A stretch of 64,000 nt of DNA from the NCBI RefSeq assembly GCF_014645535.1, contig NZ_BMLX01000007.1:124001-188000 (forward strand), written 5' to 3'. Of the stretch, positions 9,058 to 18,663 are shown in pieces. This DNA comes from Silvimonas iriomotensis (GTDB lineage Bacteria > Pseudomonadota > Gammaproteobacteria > Burkholderiales > Chitinibacteraceae). Under the pieces are notes generated by a model. It had not been told where the DNA came from. It saw nothing but the letters and a program-made list of their open reading frames with translations, and did not search any database. The position numbers and the translations under genes are program-made. Within the stretch, counting starts at the first letter, position 1. Each line of letters opens with the position of its first letter.

Positions 9058-10809
9058 ATGGATCAAGCCGAAGTGGCCAGCCCTGCCGCATCTCAGGGTC
9101 CGTCCCCCGATGCAGCCCGCCAGCCTGGTTTTGCATATGCAAAATCAGGCCGGCTGTTTTGCGTCGTCACCTTGTTGTTGACGCTGCTTGCGATAACTTG
9201 CACCCACGCGCTGGCACTGCGCCAGGCCGTGAACCCGTTTGTGTGGCCCATTTTTGCACGGCTCCTCTTCGTTGAAGATGCGTTTACCCTGCAGGCCATG
9301 CTGGTTGTGATCGTACTGGGGTTCATCGGGCTCAAGCGAGATGCATCCGTTTGGCTGGATCGCAGTGCAGACTGGATCGGTGAACATCCTGGCTCGTTTG
9401 CACTGGGGGTCTCGCTGGTGACGGCCGCCGTCGGCAGGGCTGTCTACATGAATCATCCATTTGCCATGGATGAGTTCACAGTCCTGTACCAGTCACAATT
9501 GTTTGCGCACGGCCAGCTCGCAGCCAAATATCCGCCGGGGCTGCTCAACTGGGTGATTCCATACGAATTCCAGAACTACTTTTTGCTGGTGAATTCATCA
9601 ACAGGTACGGTCGCCTCAGCCTACTGGCCCGGCTTTGCGTTGCTGTTGACGCCCTTTGCGCTACTTGACCTGGGGTGGCTGGCCAACCCGGTCATTGCCG
9701 GCCTCATCAGCTGGGTAACCGTGCGTTTTGGTACCGAGATATTCAAATCTGCCCGGGCGGCTGGCCTGACGGCCCTGTTCCTGCTGCTGACACCGGTTTT
9801 CTGGGCGGACTCGATCTCGTTCTATTCCATGAACGCGATCTTGCTGTTCAACCTCTTGTTTGCGTGGGGCGTCTGGCGCGGCACCACCGGTTCGATTTTT
9901 GCAGCAGGTATGGCAGGCGGCCTTGCGATCTGCATGCACAACCCAGTGCCGCATATCCTGTTTGCCTTGCCGTGGTGGGTCTGGCTGCTGCGAGATCGCG
10001 CCTGGCGTAAATTGTTGATACTTGGCGCAGGTTATCTGCCGTTGGGCCTGCTATTGGGCCTGGGTTGGGTGCTGTTCCGGGTGGGACATTTTCCAGCGGC
10101 CAATGGCCCGGCGACAGCGCAACAGCATGGCAGCGCACTGGCTACCTATCTGGATAGCCTGAGTGGGGTTGTTCACTTGCCGTCCATCACGGTATTGCTG
10201 GCACGCCTTGGCTCTACCATCAAGTTATGGGCATGGGCATGGCCTGGGTTGATCGTGCTGGCCATTGCCGGTCTGCGCCATATGAATCAACCGGTGCGAT
10301 TGATGGCCTGGTCCTTTGGTGTGACATTTGCAGGCTTCTTCCTTGTTCCGTTTGATCAGGGCCACGGCTGGGGTTATCGCTATGTGCAGTATGCATTCCT
10401 GGCGCTACCCCTCCTGGCTGTTGCGTACGTTGAGGCGCGTCCGGTTGTCGAACAAACCAGGTTGAAGTCGGTCGTTGCCGTCTTGTTGCTGGGCAGCTTG
10501 TTCATCCAGCTACCCCTGCAGATGTGGCAAATCAACCGCATCATCAGCCTGGATCTGGCGCAGCTGCCCACCGTTGCTCCGGATAGCAAAACCGTCATGT
10601 TTATTCGCGATAACGCCGGGTTTTACACGCAGGACCTGGTGCAGAACGATCCCTTCTTGCGCTCCAACCACGTACGGCTGATTTCACATGGTGATGAGGC
10701 TGATGCCCGCTTTGTGACGAGCTTGTTCCCCGGAAGCACACTACAACAACGAAATCAGGTCGCCAGTTTATGGATAGTTCCGTCCAAACCCCAGAGAAGC
10801 CAGCCGTGA
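9058..10809 (+). CDS. Polytopic membrane protein, putative GT-C (family 39-like) glycosyltransferase
   Basis: A 583-residue protein with about 11-12 hydrophobic segments and a soluble C-terminal tail. The first large extracytoplasmic loop contains MDEFTVLYQSQ, an acidic pair placed as in dolichyl/undecaprenyl-phosphate sugar:acceptor transferases (PMT/ArnT class), followed by KYPPGLLNW. An AGGA ribosome-binding site precedes ATG 9058, 13 bp after the flavoprotein stop. The end overlaps the following GT2 gene. It probably accepts the sugar loaded by that GT2; the acceptor is unknown. Confidence 0.72.
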   Translation: MDQAEVASPAASQGPSPDAARQPGFAYAKSGRLFCVVTLLLTLLAITCTHALALRQAVNPFVWPIFARLLFVEDAFTLQAMLVVIVLGFIGLKRDASVWLDRSADWIGEHPGSFALGVSLVTAAVGRAVYMNHPFAMDEFTVLYQSQLFAHGQLAAKYPPGLLNWVIPYEFQNYFLLVNSSTGTVASAYWPGFALLLTPFALLDLGWLANPVIAGLISWVTVRFGTEIFKSARAAGLTALFLLLTPVFWADSISFYSMNAILLFNLLFAWGVWRGTTGSIFAAGMAGGLAICMHNPVPHILFALPWWVWLLRDRAWRKLLILGAGYLPLGLLLGLGWVLFRVGHFPAANGPATAQQHGSALATYLDSLSGVVHLPSITVLLARLGSTIKLWAWAWPGLIVLAIAGLRHMNQPVRLMAWSFGVTFAGFFLVPFDQGHGWGYRYVQYAFLALPLLAVAYVEARPVVEQTRLKSVVAVLLLGSLFIQLPLQMWQINRIISLDLAQLPTVAPDSKTVMFIRDNAGFYTQDLVQNDPFLRSNHVRLISHGDEADARFVTSLFPGSTLQQRNQVASLWIVPSKPQRSQP

Positions 10810-11960
10810 GTACCCAGGCAAGCCCCACTCCGCTCGTGACAGCAGTGATTCCCTGCCTGAACGAAGAGCTGACACTGGCTTTGTGCATACGCAAAGCGCA
10901 GGCGGCCTTTGAGAAGCTGGGTATCGTCGGGGAAATCATCGTCGCCGACAATGGCTCAACCGACAAATCGGTACAGATCGCCCAGGACCTGGGCGCAGTA
11001 GTCGTTCACCAGACGGTACGCGGCTACGGCGCCGCGCTGGATGCAGGCATCAACGCAGCACGTGGCCGTATTGTCATCATGGGCGATGCAGATGACTCTT
11101 ATGACTGGTCAGCCATTGGCCCCTTCATCAGCAAGATTGAAGAGGGTTATGACCTGGTAATGGGCAACCGCTTCACCGGCGGAATTGAGCCAGGCGCGAT
11201 GCCGCCCCTGCACAAGTATCTGGGCAATCCGGTTTTGTCGTTTATTTCCAGAATTGCTTTTCGCATTCCGATTGGCGACTTTCACTGTGGCATGCGGGCA
11301 TTTACCAAAGCGGCGTACCAGCGGCTTAATCTGCGTACGACAGGCATGGAATACGCCACCGAGATGATTGCCGCCGCTGCACGCATCAAGCTCAGAGTGA
11401 CAGAGATTCCGTTCCAGCTACACAAAGACAAACGCGATCGTCCTCCGCATTTGCGCTCGTTCCGCGACGGTTGGCGACATCTGCGTTTTATTGTGATGTC
11501 CGCACCGGATCATCTGTATTTGTGGCCCGGCGTCAGCGCGCTGATCATCGGGCTGGTGCTTCAGGCCGCGCTGTTCCGCGCCCCGATTTCGCTATTTGGC
11601 ATTTACTTTGGCATCCACTTTCTGGCCCTGGCCGGGCTGTTGACGCTGGCCGGCTTTAACACGGTATCCATGGGTGTGCTGGCCAAACTGATTCTGCAAA
11701 GCCAATACCCGGGCACGGTCTCACCGTTTCTCGATAAATTCACGCACCGTTTCAACCTGGAGCACGCGCTGATTTCTGGCGGCGTGGTATTCGGGATCGG
11801 CTTTCTCGCAGATTGCGGCTTTCTGTTTCACTGGCTGACCCAGTACGGCGCGTCAATGTCCGGATCGGTTCACCCAGCGCTGGTCTGTACCAACCTGATC
11901 GTGCTGGGTATCAGCATTGTCTTCAATGCGTTTCTGGTTCAACTGGTACTGAAGCGCTAA
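10806..11960 (+). CDS. GT2 glycosyltransferase with C-terminal membrane helices (polyprenyl-phosphate sugar synthase type)
   Basis: A 384-residue protein. An N-terminal GT-A domain opens with AVIPCLNEE and contains the nucleotide-sugar/metal motif GDADDSYDW. It is followed by about four transmembrane helices (from about residue 240). This is the DPM1/GtrB architecture that loads a sugar from a nucleotide donor onto undecaprenyl phosphate. I chose GTG 10806 because it overlaps the preceding stop as GTGA with a purine-rich site before it. ATG 10770 would give 12 more residues and a 40-bp overlap. The last 38 bp run into the convergent GT4 gene. Confidence 0.85.
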   Translation: MSTQASPTPLVTAVIPCLNEELTLALCIRKAQAAFEKLGIVGEIIVADNGSTDKSVQIAQDLGAVVVHQTVRGYGAALDAGINAARGRIVIMGDADDSYDWSAIGPFISKIEEGYDLVMGNRFTGGIEPGAMPPLHKYLGNPVLSFISRIAFRIPIGDFHCGMRAFTKAAYQRLNLRTTGMEYATEMIAAAARIKLRVTEIPFQLHKDKRDRPPHLRSFRDGWRHLRFIVMSAPDHLYLWPGVSALIIGLVLQAALFRAPISLFGIYFGIHFLALAGLLTLAGFNTVSMGVLAKLILQSQYPGTVSPFLDKFTHRFNLEHALISGGVVFGIGFLADCGFLFHWLTQYGASMSGSVHPALVCTNLIVLGISIVFNAFLVQLVLKR

Positions 11961-13110
11961 CGTCGTGCGGGTTCACGCTGGCTTGAAACGTCTGCCAGCG
12001 TGCCTCTACAAACTGCCTGAAACGCTTGCGAAAATGCGTGGCAGAGAACTGCTCGGCGTGCGCACGACAATCCTGCGGCTGTATATCCAGCGTCTCAAAG
12101 CGGGCTACGGCATCACAAATTGCCTGGGGTGTCTGCTCGGCAAACAACACGCCGGTCGGATGAACCATCTGGCCATCACGTACGGTTTCTGCGGTACCGC
12201 CCTTGCCATAAGCGATTACTGGCGTGCCGCAGGCTTGCGCCTCTACCGGCGCAATCCCGAAATCTTCCAGCGCGGCAAAAACGAATGCGCGGGCCCCCTG
12301 AATCGTCCTGCGCAATTCCTCGGCTGACAAGAACCCGGCCAGGGTGATGTTCGGCGTGGCCAGCGTTTCGATCTGTTTGCGTTCCGGCCCCTCGCCAATC
12401 ACGATCAGCTTTTTGTCTGGCATGGCCGCAAAGGCGCGCACGATGGTTTGCACATGCTTGTAGTACACCAGCCGCGCAACAGTGACGTAGTAGTCACCCT
12501 TTTTCTCAACCATGGAAAACCCGTCAATATCTACCGGTGGGTGGATGACGGTGGCCTCACGCCGGTATGCCTTGGCAATACGACGACGGATAAAGCCGGA
12601 GTTGGCGATAAAGTGATCAACGCCATTGGCGGAACGCGCATCCCACAACCTCAGTTTATGCAGCATGTATCGCGCCGCTGCACTGATCAGCCCTTTATCC
12701 ATACCGGACTGCACCAGATATGTGTTTTGCATATCCCATGCATAGCGCAACGGGGAATGCACGTAACTGATGTGCAGCTGGTCCGGTCCCACGAGCACGC
12801 CCTTGGACACTGCATGCGAGCTTGAGATCACGATGTCATAGCCCGAGACATCAAGCTGCTCAATAGCCAGTGGCATCAACCACAGGTAATACCAGAACCG
12901 GGTCCGGGCAAGCGGCAGCCGCTGGATAAAACTGGTTTTGACCGGCTTCCCCTGCAAAAACCCACGTTGTTCAGGCGGTACAAAATCAGTCACCGCAAAG
13001 ACATCAGCCTGCGGATAGCACAACAGGATTTGCTCTACCACCCGTTCTGAACCCGCATATTCAAACAGCCAGTCGCAAATGACGGCGACGCGCAAATTTC
13101 CCTCACTCAA
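11923..13110 (-). CDS. GT4 family glycosyltransferase
   Basis: A 395-residue GT-B enzyme. The N-terminal half begins LRVAVICDWLFEYAGSERVV, and the donor-binding C-terminal half holds the E-x7-E motif EDFGIAPVE at residues 282-290 followed by a glycine-rich loop. It resembles mannosyl/rhamnosyltransferases of O-antigen and exopolysaccharide clusters. It is the last of three overlapping minus-strand genes (4-bp overlap with the upstream GT4). It converges on the GtrB-like gene with a 38-bp overlap of coding ends, which is tight and may have regulatory consequences. Confidence 0.88.
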   Translation of the reverse strand: MSEGNLRVAVICDWLFEYAGSERVVEQILLCYPQADVFAVTDFVPPEQRGFLQGKPVKTSFIQRLPLARTRFWYYLWLMPLAIEQLDVSGYDIVISSSHAVSKGVLVGPDQLHISYVHSPLRYAWDMQNTYLVQSGMDKGLISAAARYMLHKLRLWDARSANGVDHFIANSGFIRRRIAKAYRREATVIHPPVDIDGFSMVEKKGDYYVTVARLVYYKHVQTIVRAFAAMPDKKLIVIGEGPERKQIETLATPNITLAGFLSAEELRRTIQGARAFVFAALEDFGIAPVEAQACGTPVIAYGKGGTAETVRDGQMVHPTGVLFAEQTPQAICDAVARFETLDIQPQDCRAHAEQFSATHFRKRFRQFVEARWQTFQASVNPHDVSASVPVEPETH

Positions 13111-14249
13111 TTTGAGTGCTCCCTGTCTTGTTGTTCAGGCACGTGCTTTTGCAGCAAGGCCAGCAAGTCTTGTGCACCGTGTTGCCAGCTGTGGAACGCA
13201 GCGCATGCCTTTCCTTGTCTGGTCAGTTCTTCCCTGGACTGCGGCTGCGCCATCAGTTGCTCGATTTTCGCGGCGATGTCCTGATCAGAATACGGATCGC
13301 AAAATGCTGCAGCGCCGGCATAAATTTCCCGGAATACTGGAATGTCCGATAACAAAACCGGGCAACCACAATTCATCGCTTCCAGTGGCGGCAGCCCTAA
13401 TCCCTCATAAAAAGAGGGAAAAACAAACAGGGCTGCGTGCTCGTACAGCGTGCGCAATTGTCCGTCACTGACGCGCCCTACCCGCTTGACCCAATCCGGA
13501 ATCAGTATGCCTTGATCGGCAAACACGCCAGCATTGGTATCACCGGCGATCACAAAATCAAAACCGGAGGAATCAAACAGCGCCAGTGCCCTGACAATGG
13601 CACCGAAATTCTTGTTCGGGCTCAGGCTGCTGACCGCCAGCACAAACGGGCGTTGTCCCAGGCCATGCCGGGTCAAAACCGAGTCGTCCGGCGCTGTACG
13701 CCGGATATGTTCTCCTCCGGCCCGCAATACGGTGAGTCGCGAACGCGGCGTACCCGTGTAACGGGCCAGATCGTCAGCAGAGGCGCCCGAGATCGTCGCC
13801 ACCACCTCAGAACGCCGCAAGATGCGTGGCAACAGCAGACGATATGCCAGCCGGAACCACCAGGTATAGGCCTCAGGAACCCGCCATACTGCGGCATCGT
13901 AAACAAGCGATAACTGCGTGCGCTTGCCTGCTGGCGCCATATTGGCAAGGTTCAACAAAAACTGCCCGCGCGCCGCCCATGGCAGGATCAGTTGCTCCCA
14001 AGCATACCCATCCAGAGGGCCGACCCGTTCTACCGGAACGGGGCAATCCATTTGCAGCGTGGCTCCAGCCGGTACCAGCGCGATCAACTGATATCCTGCG
14101 TTCTCTGCCACGGGTTTGAAGCTACTCAGAAGCTCGTAGGCGAAACGCTGGACACCGGTGAGCCGATGCGTCAGGAAACGCCCGTTGATATAGATCGTTG
14201 TCCCTGTTTTCATGGGCGTATCGGCGGTCATCACAGATGGGTTAATCAT
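13107..14249 (-). CDS. GT4 family glycosyltransferase
   Basis: A 380-residue GT-B enzyme. An early INGRFLTHRLTGVQRFAYELL motif is typical of mannosyltransferase-like GT4 proteins, and the donor-site motif EGLGLPPLE is at residues 282-290. The start at 14249 overlaps the stop of the flippase gene by 4 bp (ATGA). Internal ATGs at 14231 and 14213 are alternatives; the one at 14213 gives the more usual short N-terminus. It belongs to the flippase-GT4-GT4 set, which probably assembles and exports an oligosaccharide. Confidence 0.88.
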   Translation of the reverse strand: MINPSVMTADTPMKTGTTIYINGRFLTHRLTGVQRFAYELLSSFKPVAENAGYQLIALVPAGATLQMDCPVPVERVGPLDGYAWEQLILPWAARGQFLLNLANMAPAGKRTQLSLVYDAAVWRVPEAYTWWFRLAYRLLLPRILRRSEVVATISGASADDLARYTGTPRSRLTVLRAGGEHIRRTAPDDSVLTRHGLGQRPFVLAVSSLSPNKNFGAIVRALALFDSSGFDFVIAGDTNAGVFADQGILIPDWVKRVGRVSDGQLRTLYEHAALFVFPSFYEGLGLPPLEAMNCGCPVLLSDIPVFREIYAGAAAFCDPYSDQDIAAKIEQLMAQPQSREELTRQGKACAAFHSWQHGAQDLLALLQKHVPEQQDREHSN

Positions 14250-15466
14250 GCAGTTGTCGCGACAGCCCTGGCGTCATGCAAACGATACATGCAGCCCACC
14301 AACAACAGCATCAGCAGGGCTTGCGTCGCCACGTTGGACCAGGCTGCCCCGACAACCCCAAGACGCTGCACCAGCGTCCAGGACAGCACAAGGTTAAATC
14401 CGGCGGCCCCACAGTAGGCAAAAGCAAAACGCCAGCTACGATCACTGGACAAACCAATAGCCAGCAGCAGCAGCACCGGGAAGTGAAACAGTAACCCACC
14501 CAGCAAGACATGCAGGTATTGCATGGCCGGCCTGTAGGATTCGCCGGCAACCAGTGCAAGCAACCATGGAGCGGCGACCATGGTTATCCCCGCCAGCAGC
14601 ACCGCAGCAGTCATACCCCGAATCACCAGGCGCGTCAGTGTCGCCGGGGAATCAAGCACCTTGCCCTGGCGCAGTCCCACGGTCAGCACGTAAAGAGGCA
14701 CTGCGGCAAAGTAGATCACCGCTTCATAAATTCTGGCGGCAGCCGAATAATGGCCAATCCGGGCCGGATCCATCCCCAACGCAGTCTGAACCAGAATATC
14801 GATGCGGAAATTGGCCATTGCCCCCAGATCGACCAATAAAAAGGGGATGGCCACAAGGCCTGCGGCCAAGCCTGGCTTTGGACGCATCAGGGCGCGGACG
14901 TCAGCGTTACGCAGCGCCAGCAGCAACGCGAGCAAGAGCCCCAGCGCGCCAGCAACAAATGCGATGACTACTCGGTGCTGAGCCGGGGCCAGCACCAAGG
15001 CCAGCACCGCAAACAACACCGCCAAAGACCGCTGAAGCAGTGACCACAACGCGTCTGACTGGAAACGCCCTTCTCCACGCAAAGTGAAGGAAAAAAACTG
15101 GCCCTGAATAAAGCAAAGGAAATACAGCAGCGCTGCCACCAGCCCCGACTGATACCGCGAGCCGGACAAGAGCACGACCAACAGTGCCACACCGGACACC
15201 AGCAATGCATTGGCAGAGGCGAAACGAGGCAAATCGCGGGCGGGAAACGTATCGGAAAGCGAGGATGAAGCGGTTTCCCGCAGCAGCAGCTTGTGGTAGC
15301 CCCCATCCATCAGGATCGAGACGAGAGAACCCACCGAGAAGCAAAAGCTATAAGCGGCAAAATCGGCCGGACCAATACGTCCGGCGATCCAGAGCGTGAA
15401 AAGAAAAGACAGCCCACCGGCAAAGGCGTTCGCGAGAAATTGTGCAGAAACCGCACGCAACATCAT
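14246..15466 (-). CDS. Polysaccharide/oligosaccharide flippase (MOP superfamily, Wzx-like)
   Basis: A 406-residue protein with about 12 hydrophobic helices across its length. The N-terminal block (LANAFAGGLSFLFTLWIAGRIGPADFAAYSF, residues about 10-40) is typical of polysaccharide-biosynthesis flippases. It is the first gene of the minus-strand flippase-GT4-GT4 unit and probably moves undecaprenyl-pyrophosphate oligosaccharides. The 96-bp gap to cysN shows no clear terminator. Confidence 0.8.
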   Translation of the reverse strand: MMLRAVSAQFLANAFAGGLSFLFTLWIAGRIGPADFAAYSFCFSVGSLVSILMDGGYHKLLLRETASSSLSDTFPARDLPRFASANALLVSGVALLVVLLSGSRYQSGLVAALLYFLCFIQGQFFSFTLRGEGRFQSDALWSLLQRSLAVLFAVLALVLAPAQHRVVIAFVAGALGLLLALLLALRNADVRALMRPKPGLAAGLVAIPFLLVDLGAMANFRIDILVQTALGMDPARIGHYSAAARIYEAVIYFAAVPLYVLTVGLRQGKVLDSPATLTRLVIRGMTAAVLLAGITMVAAPWLLALVAGESYRPAMQYLHVLLGGLLFHFPVLLLLAIGLSSDRSWRFAFAYCGAAGFNLVLSWTLVQRLGVVGAAWSNVATQALLMLLLVGCMYRLHDARAVATTA

Positions 15467-15562
15467 GCCGGATTATCCCGGAAGCAGGTTATCGGGCCAC
15501 TATCATGACCCGAAACCTCTTGAGGTTCAACGCACCCCCGCCGTGCGCTGACGAAACCCGGA

Positions 15563-16996
15563 TTACCGGGATGCGATCCGGGCAAGCACCTCGTCAAGCG
15601 ACAACGCAGGGAAGTGCTGATGTGCCAGCTTGGCCAGGTCTGCCATAAATGCATCCATGGCCGATGCACTGAAGGCAACCTGAGCCGCTTGCGCCACACC
15701 CACCACCATCCCCGCCGCCGCGGTGGCATTGGTCAGGCGGTCGATGATGATGAAGCTGCCGGTGCCGCGGCACAGGGTGTAGGCGTCGAAGGCGACCGGG
15801 GCGGTGGTGTCGATGGTGACGAGGGCGATTTCGTTCAGGGCCAGTTTTTCAGCCGGGCTGTGCGCCAGGGTGTTGACGTCGATGCGGTGGCGGATGCTGC
15901 GTACGCGGCCGTAGACGCTCTTGCCGGCCAGTTTGAACTGGTATTCCTTGCCGGCTTGCAGCGGGGATTCGTTCATCCATACCACGTGGGCGTCGAACGA
16001 CTGGCTCACTTGCGGTTCTACGTCGCCAGCGCGGATCAGCATGTCGCCGCGGCTGACGTCGATTTCGTCTTCCAGCGTGAGCGTAATGGCCTGACCGGCG
16101 TAGGCGGCGGGCTGGTCGCCTTCAAAGGTGACGATGGCCTTGACCTTGCTGCGTTTGCCGGAAGGCAGCGCCAGCACTTCGTCGCCCGGCTTGACCTGGC
16201 CGGCGGCGATGGTGCCGCAAAAGCCACGGAAATCCAGGTTGGGGCGGTTGACGTATTGCACCGGCAGGCGGAACGCGTCCAGACGGGCGTCGCGGGTGAT
16301 CTCGACCGATTCGAGCAGGTTCATCAGCGTGCCGCCTTCGTACCACGGCGTGCGCTCGCTGCCGCTAACGACGTTGTCGCCGCGCAGGGCGGAGATCGGT
16401 ACGAAGCGGATATCAGCGATGTCCAGCTGGTTGGCAAAGGTCAGGTATTCGTTGCGGATCTCATTGAAGCGCGCTTCAGAGAAGTCCACGAGGTCCATCT
16501 TGTTCACGGCAACCAGCACGTGCTTGATGCCCAGCAGCGACACGATGTAGCTGTGGCGGCGGGTTTGCGTCTGCACGCCGTAACGGGCGTCGATCAGGAT
16601 GATGGCCAGATCGCAGGTCGAGGCGCCGGTGGCCATGTTGCGGGTGTATTGCTCGTGGCCCGGGCAGTCGGCAATGATGAACTTGCGCTTGTCGGTACTG
16701 AAGTAGCGGTAGGCCACATCGATGGTAATGCCTTGCTCGCGCTCGGCTTGCAGGCCATCGACCAGCAATGCCAGGTCGATTTCTTCATCGGTGGTGTTGT
16801 ACTTTTTGCTGTCTTTGGCGATGGCAGCCAGCTGGTCTTCAAAGATCAGCTTGGAGTCATGCAGCAAGCGGCCGATCAGCGTGGATTTGCCGTCATCGAC
16901 GTTGCCACAGGTGATAAAGCGCAGCAGGTCCTTGTTCTCGTGCTGTTTGAGGTAGCCAAGGATGTCGCTGGCGATCAGATCAGATTGGTGAGACAT
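15563..16996 (-). CDS. cysN: Sulfate adenylyltransferase large subunit (GTPase)
   Basis: A 477-residue regulatory GTPase subunit of ATP sulfurylase, which with CysD makes adenylylsulfate from ATP and sulfate, driven by GTP. The G motifs are GNVDDGKST (residues 31-39), DCPGH (110-114) and NKMD (165-168). Two beta-barrel domains follow. No APS-kinase (CysC) domain is attached, as the length confirms. Separated from cysD by a YciI-like gene, 27 bp after it. Confidence 0.96.
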   Translation of the reverse strand: MSHQSDLIASDILGYLKQHENKDLLRFITCGNVDDGKSTLIGRLLHDSKLIFEDQLAAIAKDSKKYNTTDEEIDLALLVDGLQAEREQGITIDVAYRYFSTDKRKFIIADCPGHEQYTRNMATGASTCDLAIILIDARYGVQTQTRRHSYIVSLLGIKHVLVAVNKMDLVDFSEARFNEIRNEYLTFANQLDIADIRFVPISALRGDNVVSGSERTPWYEGGTLMNLLESVEITRDARLDAFRLPVQYVNRPNLDFRGFCGTIAAGQVKPGDEVLALPSGKRSKVKAIVTFEGDQPAAYAGQAITLTLEDEIDVSRGDMLIRAGDVEPQVSQSFDAHVVWMNESPLQAGKEYQFKLAGKSVYGRVRSIRHRIDVNTLAHSPAEKLALNEIALVTIDTTAPVAFDAYTLCRGTGSFIIIDRLTNATAAAGMVVGVAQAAQVAFSASAMDAFMADLAKLAHQHFPALSLDEVLARIASR

Positions 16997-17023
16997 ACGT
17001 TATCCAGTATTTACGCTGCACCG

Positions 17024-17317
17024 CTAGGCGGTCAGAAACGAGAGCGACTGCGCGGCGCGCGTCGGCAAAAATTCCACCACGCGGTAACGGGCCGCGCCGG
17101 CAATGGCAAAGGGGTCGTCCATGGCAATGGCTTCGATGGCATCGCGCGAGCTGGCCCGTGCCAGGATCACGCCGCCCGTGCGCGGCTCTTGCCGGCCTGA
17201 CAGTAAAAACACGCCGCTGGCGTAGTGTTTTTCCAGAAAGGCAATGTGCGCCGGGATCAGTGCATCGATTTCTTCCATCGAGCCCACGTATTCAAGCAGC
17301 AAGACGAAGGTAGCCAT
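17024..17317 (-). CDS. YciI-like protein, between cysD and cysN
   Basis: A 97-residue protein with the YciI/YCII fold signature: an early strand ATFVLLLEYVG, a central His in IPAHIAFLEKHYASG, and the ending block IEAIAMDDPFAIAGAARYRVVEF, whose DPF is the conserved family motif. YciI-like proteins have uncertain catalytic roles. ATG 17317 is preferred to the upstream in-frame start (17344) because the family begins at this strand. Lying 33 bp from cysD and 27 bp from cysN, it must be co-transcribed with the sulfate-activation genes. Confidence 0.85.
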   Translation of the reverse strand: MATFVLLLEYVGSMEEIDALIPAHIAFLEKHYASGVFLLSGRQEPRTGGVILARASSRDAIEAIAMDDPFAIAGAARYRVVEFLPTRAAQSLSFLTA

Positions 17318-17350
17318 GGATTCGTTTCCGGTTCGGGTTAACAAACCAGT

Positions 17351-18277
17351 TTAGAAGTAGCCTTCCATTTTTTTCTTTTCCATCGAACCAGACGAGTCAT
17401 GGTCAATCACCCGGCCCTGGCGCTCGCTGGTCTTGGTCAGCAGCATTTCCTGGATGATCTCGGTCAGGTTCTGGGCGTGAGACTCCACCGCGCCGGTCAG
17501 CGGGTAGCAGCCCAGCGTTCTGAAGCGCACCCACTTGGTCTCGATGCTGGCTTTCTGTTCCGGCGTGAGGTACTGCAGGATGCGATCGTCATCGATCATC
17601 ACCAGCGTGCCGTTGAGGTCCACCACCGGGCGCTCTGCCGCGAAGTACAACGGCACGATCTCGATGTTTTCCAGGAAGATGTATTGCCAGATGTCCAGCT
17701 CGGTCCAGTTGGAGAGCGGGAACACGCGGATCGATTCACCCTTGTCGATGCGCGAGTTGTAGATGTTCCACAGTTCCGGGCGCTGGTTCTTCGGGTCCCA
17801 GCGGTGGTTTTTGTCGCGGAACGAGTACACGCGCTCTTTGGCGCGGGACTTCTCTTCGTCGCGGCGCGCGCCACCAAAGGCGGCGTCAAAACCGTATTTG
17901 TCCAGCGCCTGCTTCAGGCCCTGGGTTTTCATCACGTCGGTGTGCTTGGCGCTGCCGGCGGTGAACGGGTTGATGCCGGCTTTCACGCCTTCTTCGTTCA
18001 CGTAGGTGATCAGGTTCCAGCCTTCTTCACGCTGCTTCTCGCGCAGTTTGTACATTTCCTGGAATTTCCAGGTGGTGTCCACGTGCATGAGCGGGAACGG
18101 CGGCTTGCCAGGGAAAAACGCCTTCCGGGCCAGATGCAGCATGACGGCGGAGTCTTTACCGATGGAATAGAGCATCACCGGGTTTTCGAATTCGGCGGCC
18201 ACTTCACGGATGATGTGGATCGACTCGGCTTCCAGTTGCTTGAGGTGAGTCAGCCTCGCTTCGCTAATGCCTGTCAT
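17351..18277 (-). CDS. cysD: Sulfate adenylyltransferase small subunit
   Basis: A 308-residue PP-loop ATP pyrophosphatase subunit that adenylylates sulfate. The PP-loop [10 protein letters not shown] is at residues 38-47, and the family's [15 protein letters not shown] segment lies at about 136-150. The C-terminal [21 protein letters not shown] end is typical of CysD. It is first in the unit cysD-yciI-like-cysN. A perfect palindrome about 130 bp upstream may be the regulator's site. No cysH, cysI or cysG lies nearby. Confidence 0.96.
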   Translation of the reverse strand: MTGISEARLTHLKQLEAESIHIIREVAAEFENPVMLYSIGKDSAVMLHLARKAFFPGKPPFPLMHVDTTWKFQEMYKLREKQREEGWNLITYVNEEGVKAGINPFTAGSAKHTDVMKTQGLKQALDKYGFDAAFGGARRDEEKSRAKERVYSFRDKNHRWDPKNQRPELWNIYNSRIDKGESIRVFPLSNWTELDIWQYIFLENIEIVPLYFAAERPVVDLNGTLVMIDDDRILQYLTPEQKASIETKWVRFRTLGCYPLTGAVESHAQNLTEIIQEMLLTKTSERQGRVIDHDSSGSMEKKKMEGYF

Positions 18278-18405
18278 TGCTGCTTGCTATACCTGAGTGG
18301 ATTTGCGCCGGGGCGCTGTTCTGGGCACGGGGCGGGCGCAATAAGCCCACGATCGTGCGATAAGCGGCTGAATGTACCGGAACGAGGGGTATCAAGAAAG
18401 ATTCA

Positions 18406-18419
18406 ATCGTTATAACGAT
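18406..18419. promoter_or_regulatory. Perfect palindrome upstream of cysD
   Basis: ATCGTTATAACGAT is a perfect 14-bp palindrome about 130 bp upstream of the cysD start in otherwise G-rich non-coding sequence. A LysR-type regulator such as CysB is an obvious candidate, but the match to a CysB site is not specific. Confidence 0.35.
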
Positions 18420-18558
18420 ATGGAAATGGGGCTGCAGGGGGCGCGGGTGTTGGGTTTGGGTCTTGGGGGGGGCCGTGTGTCGGGTGGGGTGTCTGGTCTG
18501 CCCTGTTGCGGGGGGCCTTTGCTGGCAAGAGTGGCGCCATTGTCCCTATCGCTTCGTC

Positions 18559-18578
18559 ATTCCTGCGGAGGCGGGAAT
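18559..18578 (-). repeat. dRS3-like 20-bp repeat (one mismatch)
   Basis: ATTCCT-N8-GGGAAT; read on the minus strand it is ATTCCC-N8-AGGAAT followed by GACG, as in the intact copy at 24060. One base departs from the neisserial dRS3 form ATTCCC-N8-GGGAAT. Confidence 0.6.
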
Positions 18579-18663
18579 CCGGTTGGGCTGCGGCAGGTGG
18601 GCTTTGCTAAGTGGGGCCAGAAACCTTCAACAACTTGTTAGCGCCCTGCGGCGCGTTGTTTTC

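Noticed and set aside
15614-17200. 528-residue plus-strand frame
   Set aside because: Antisense to cysN and the YciI-like gene with typical shadow composition.
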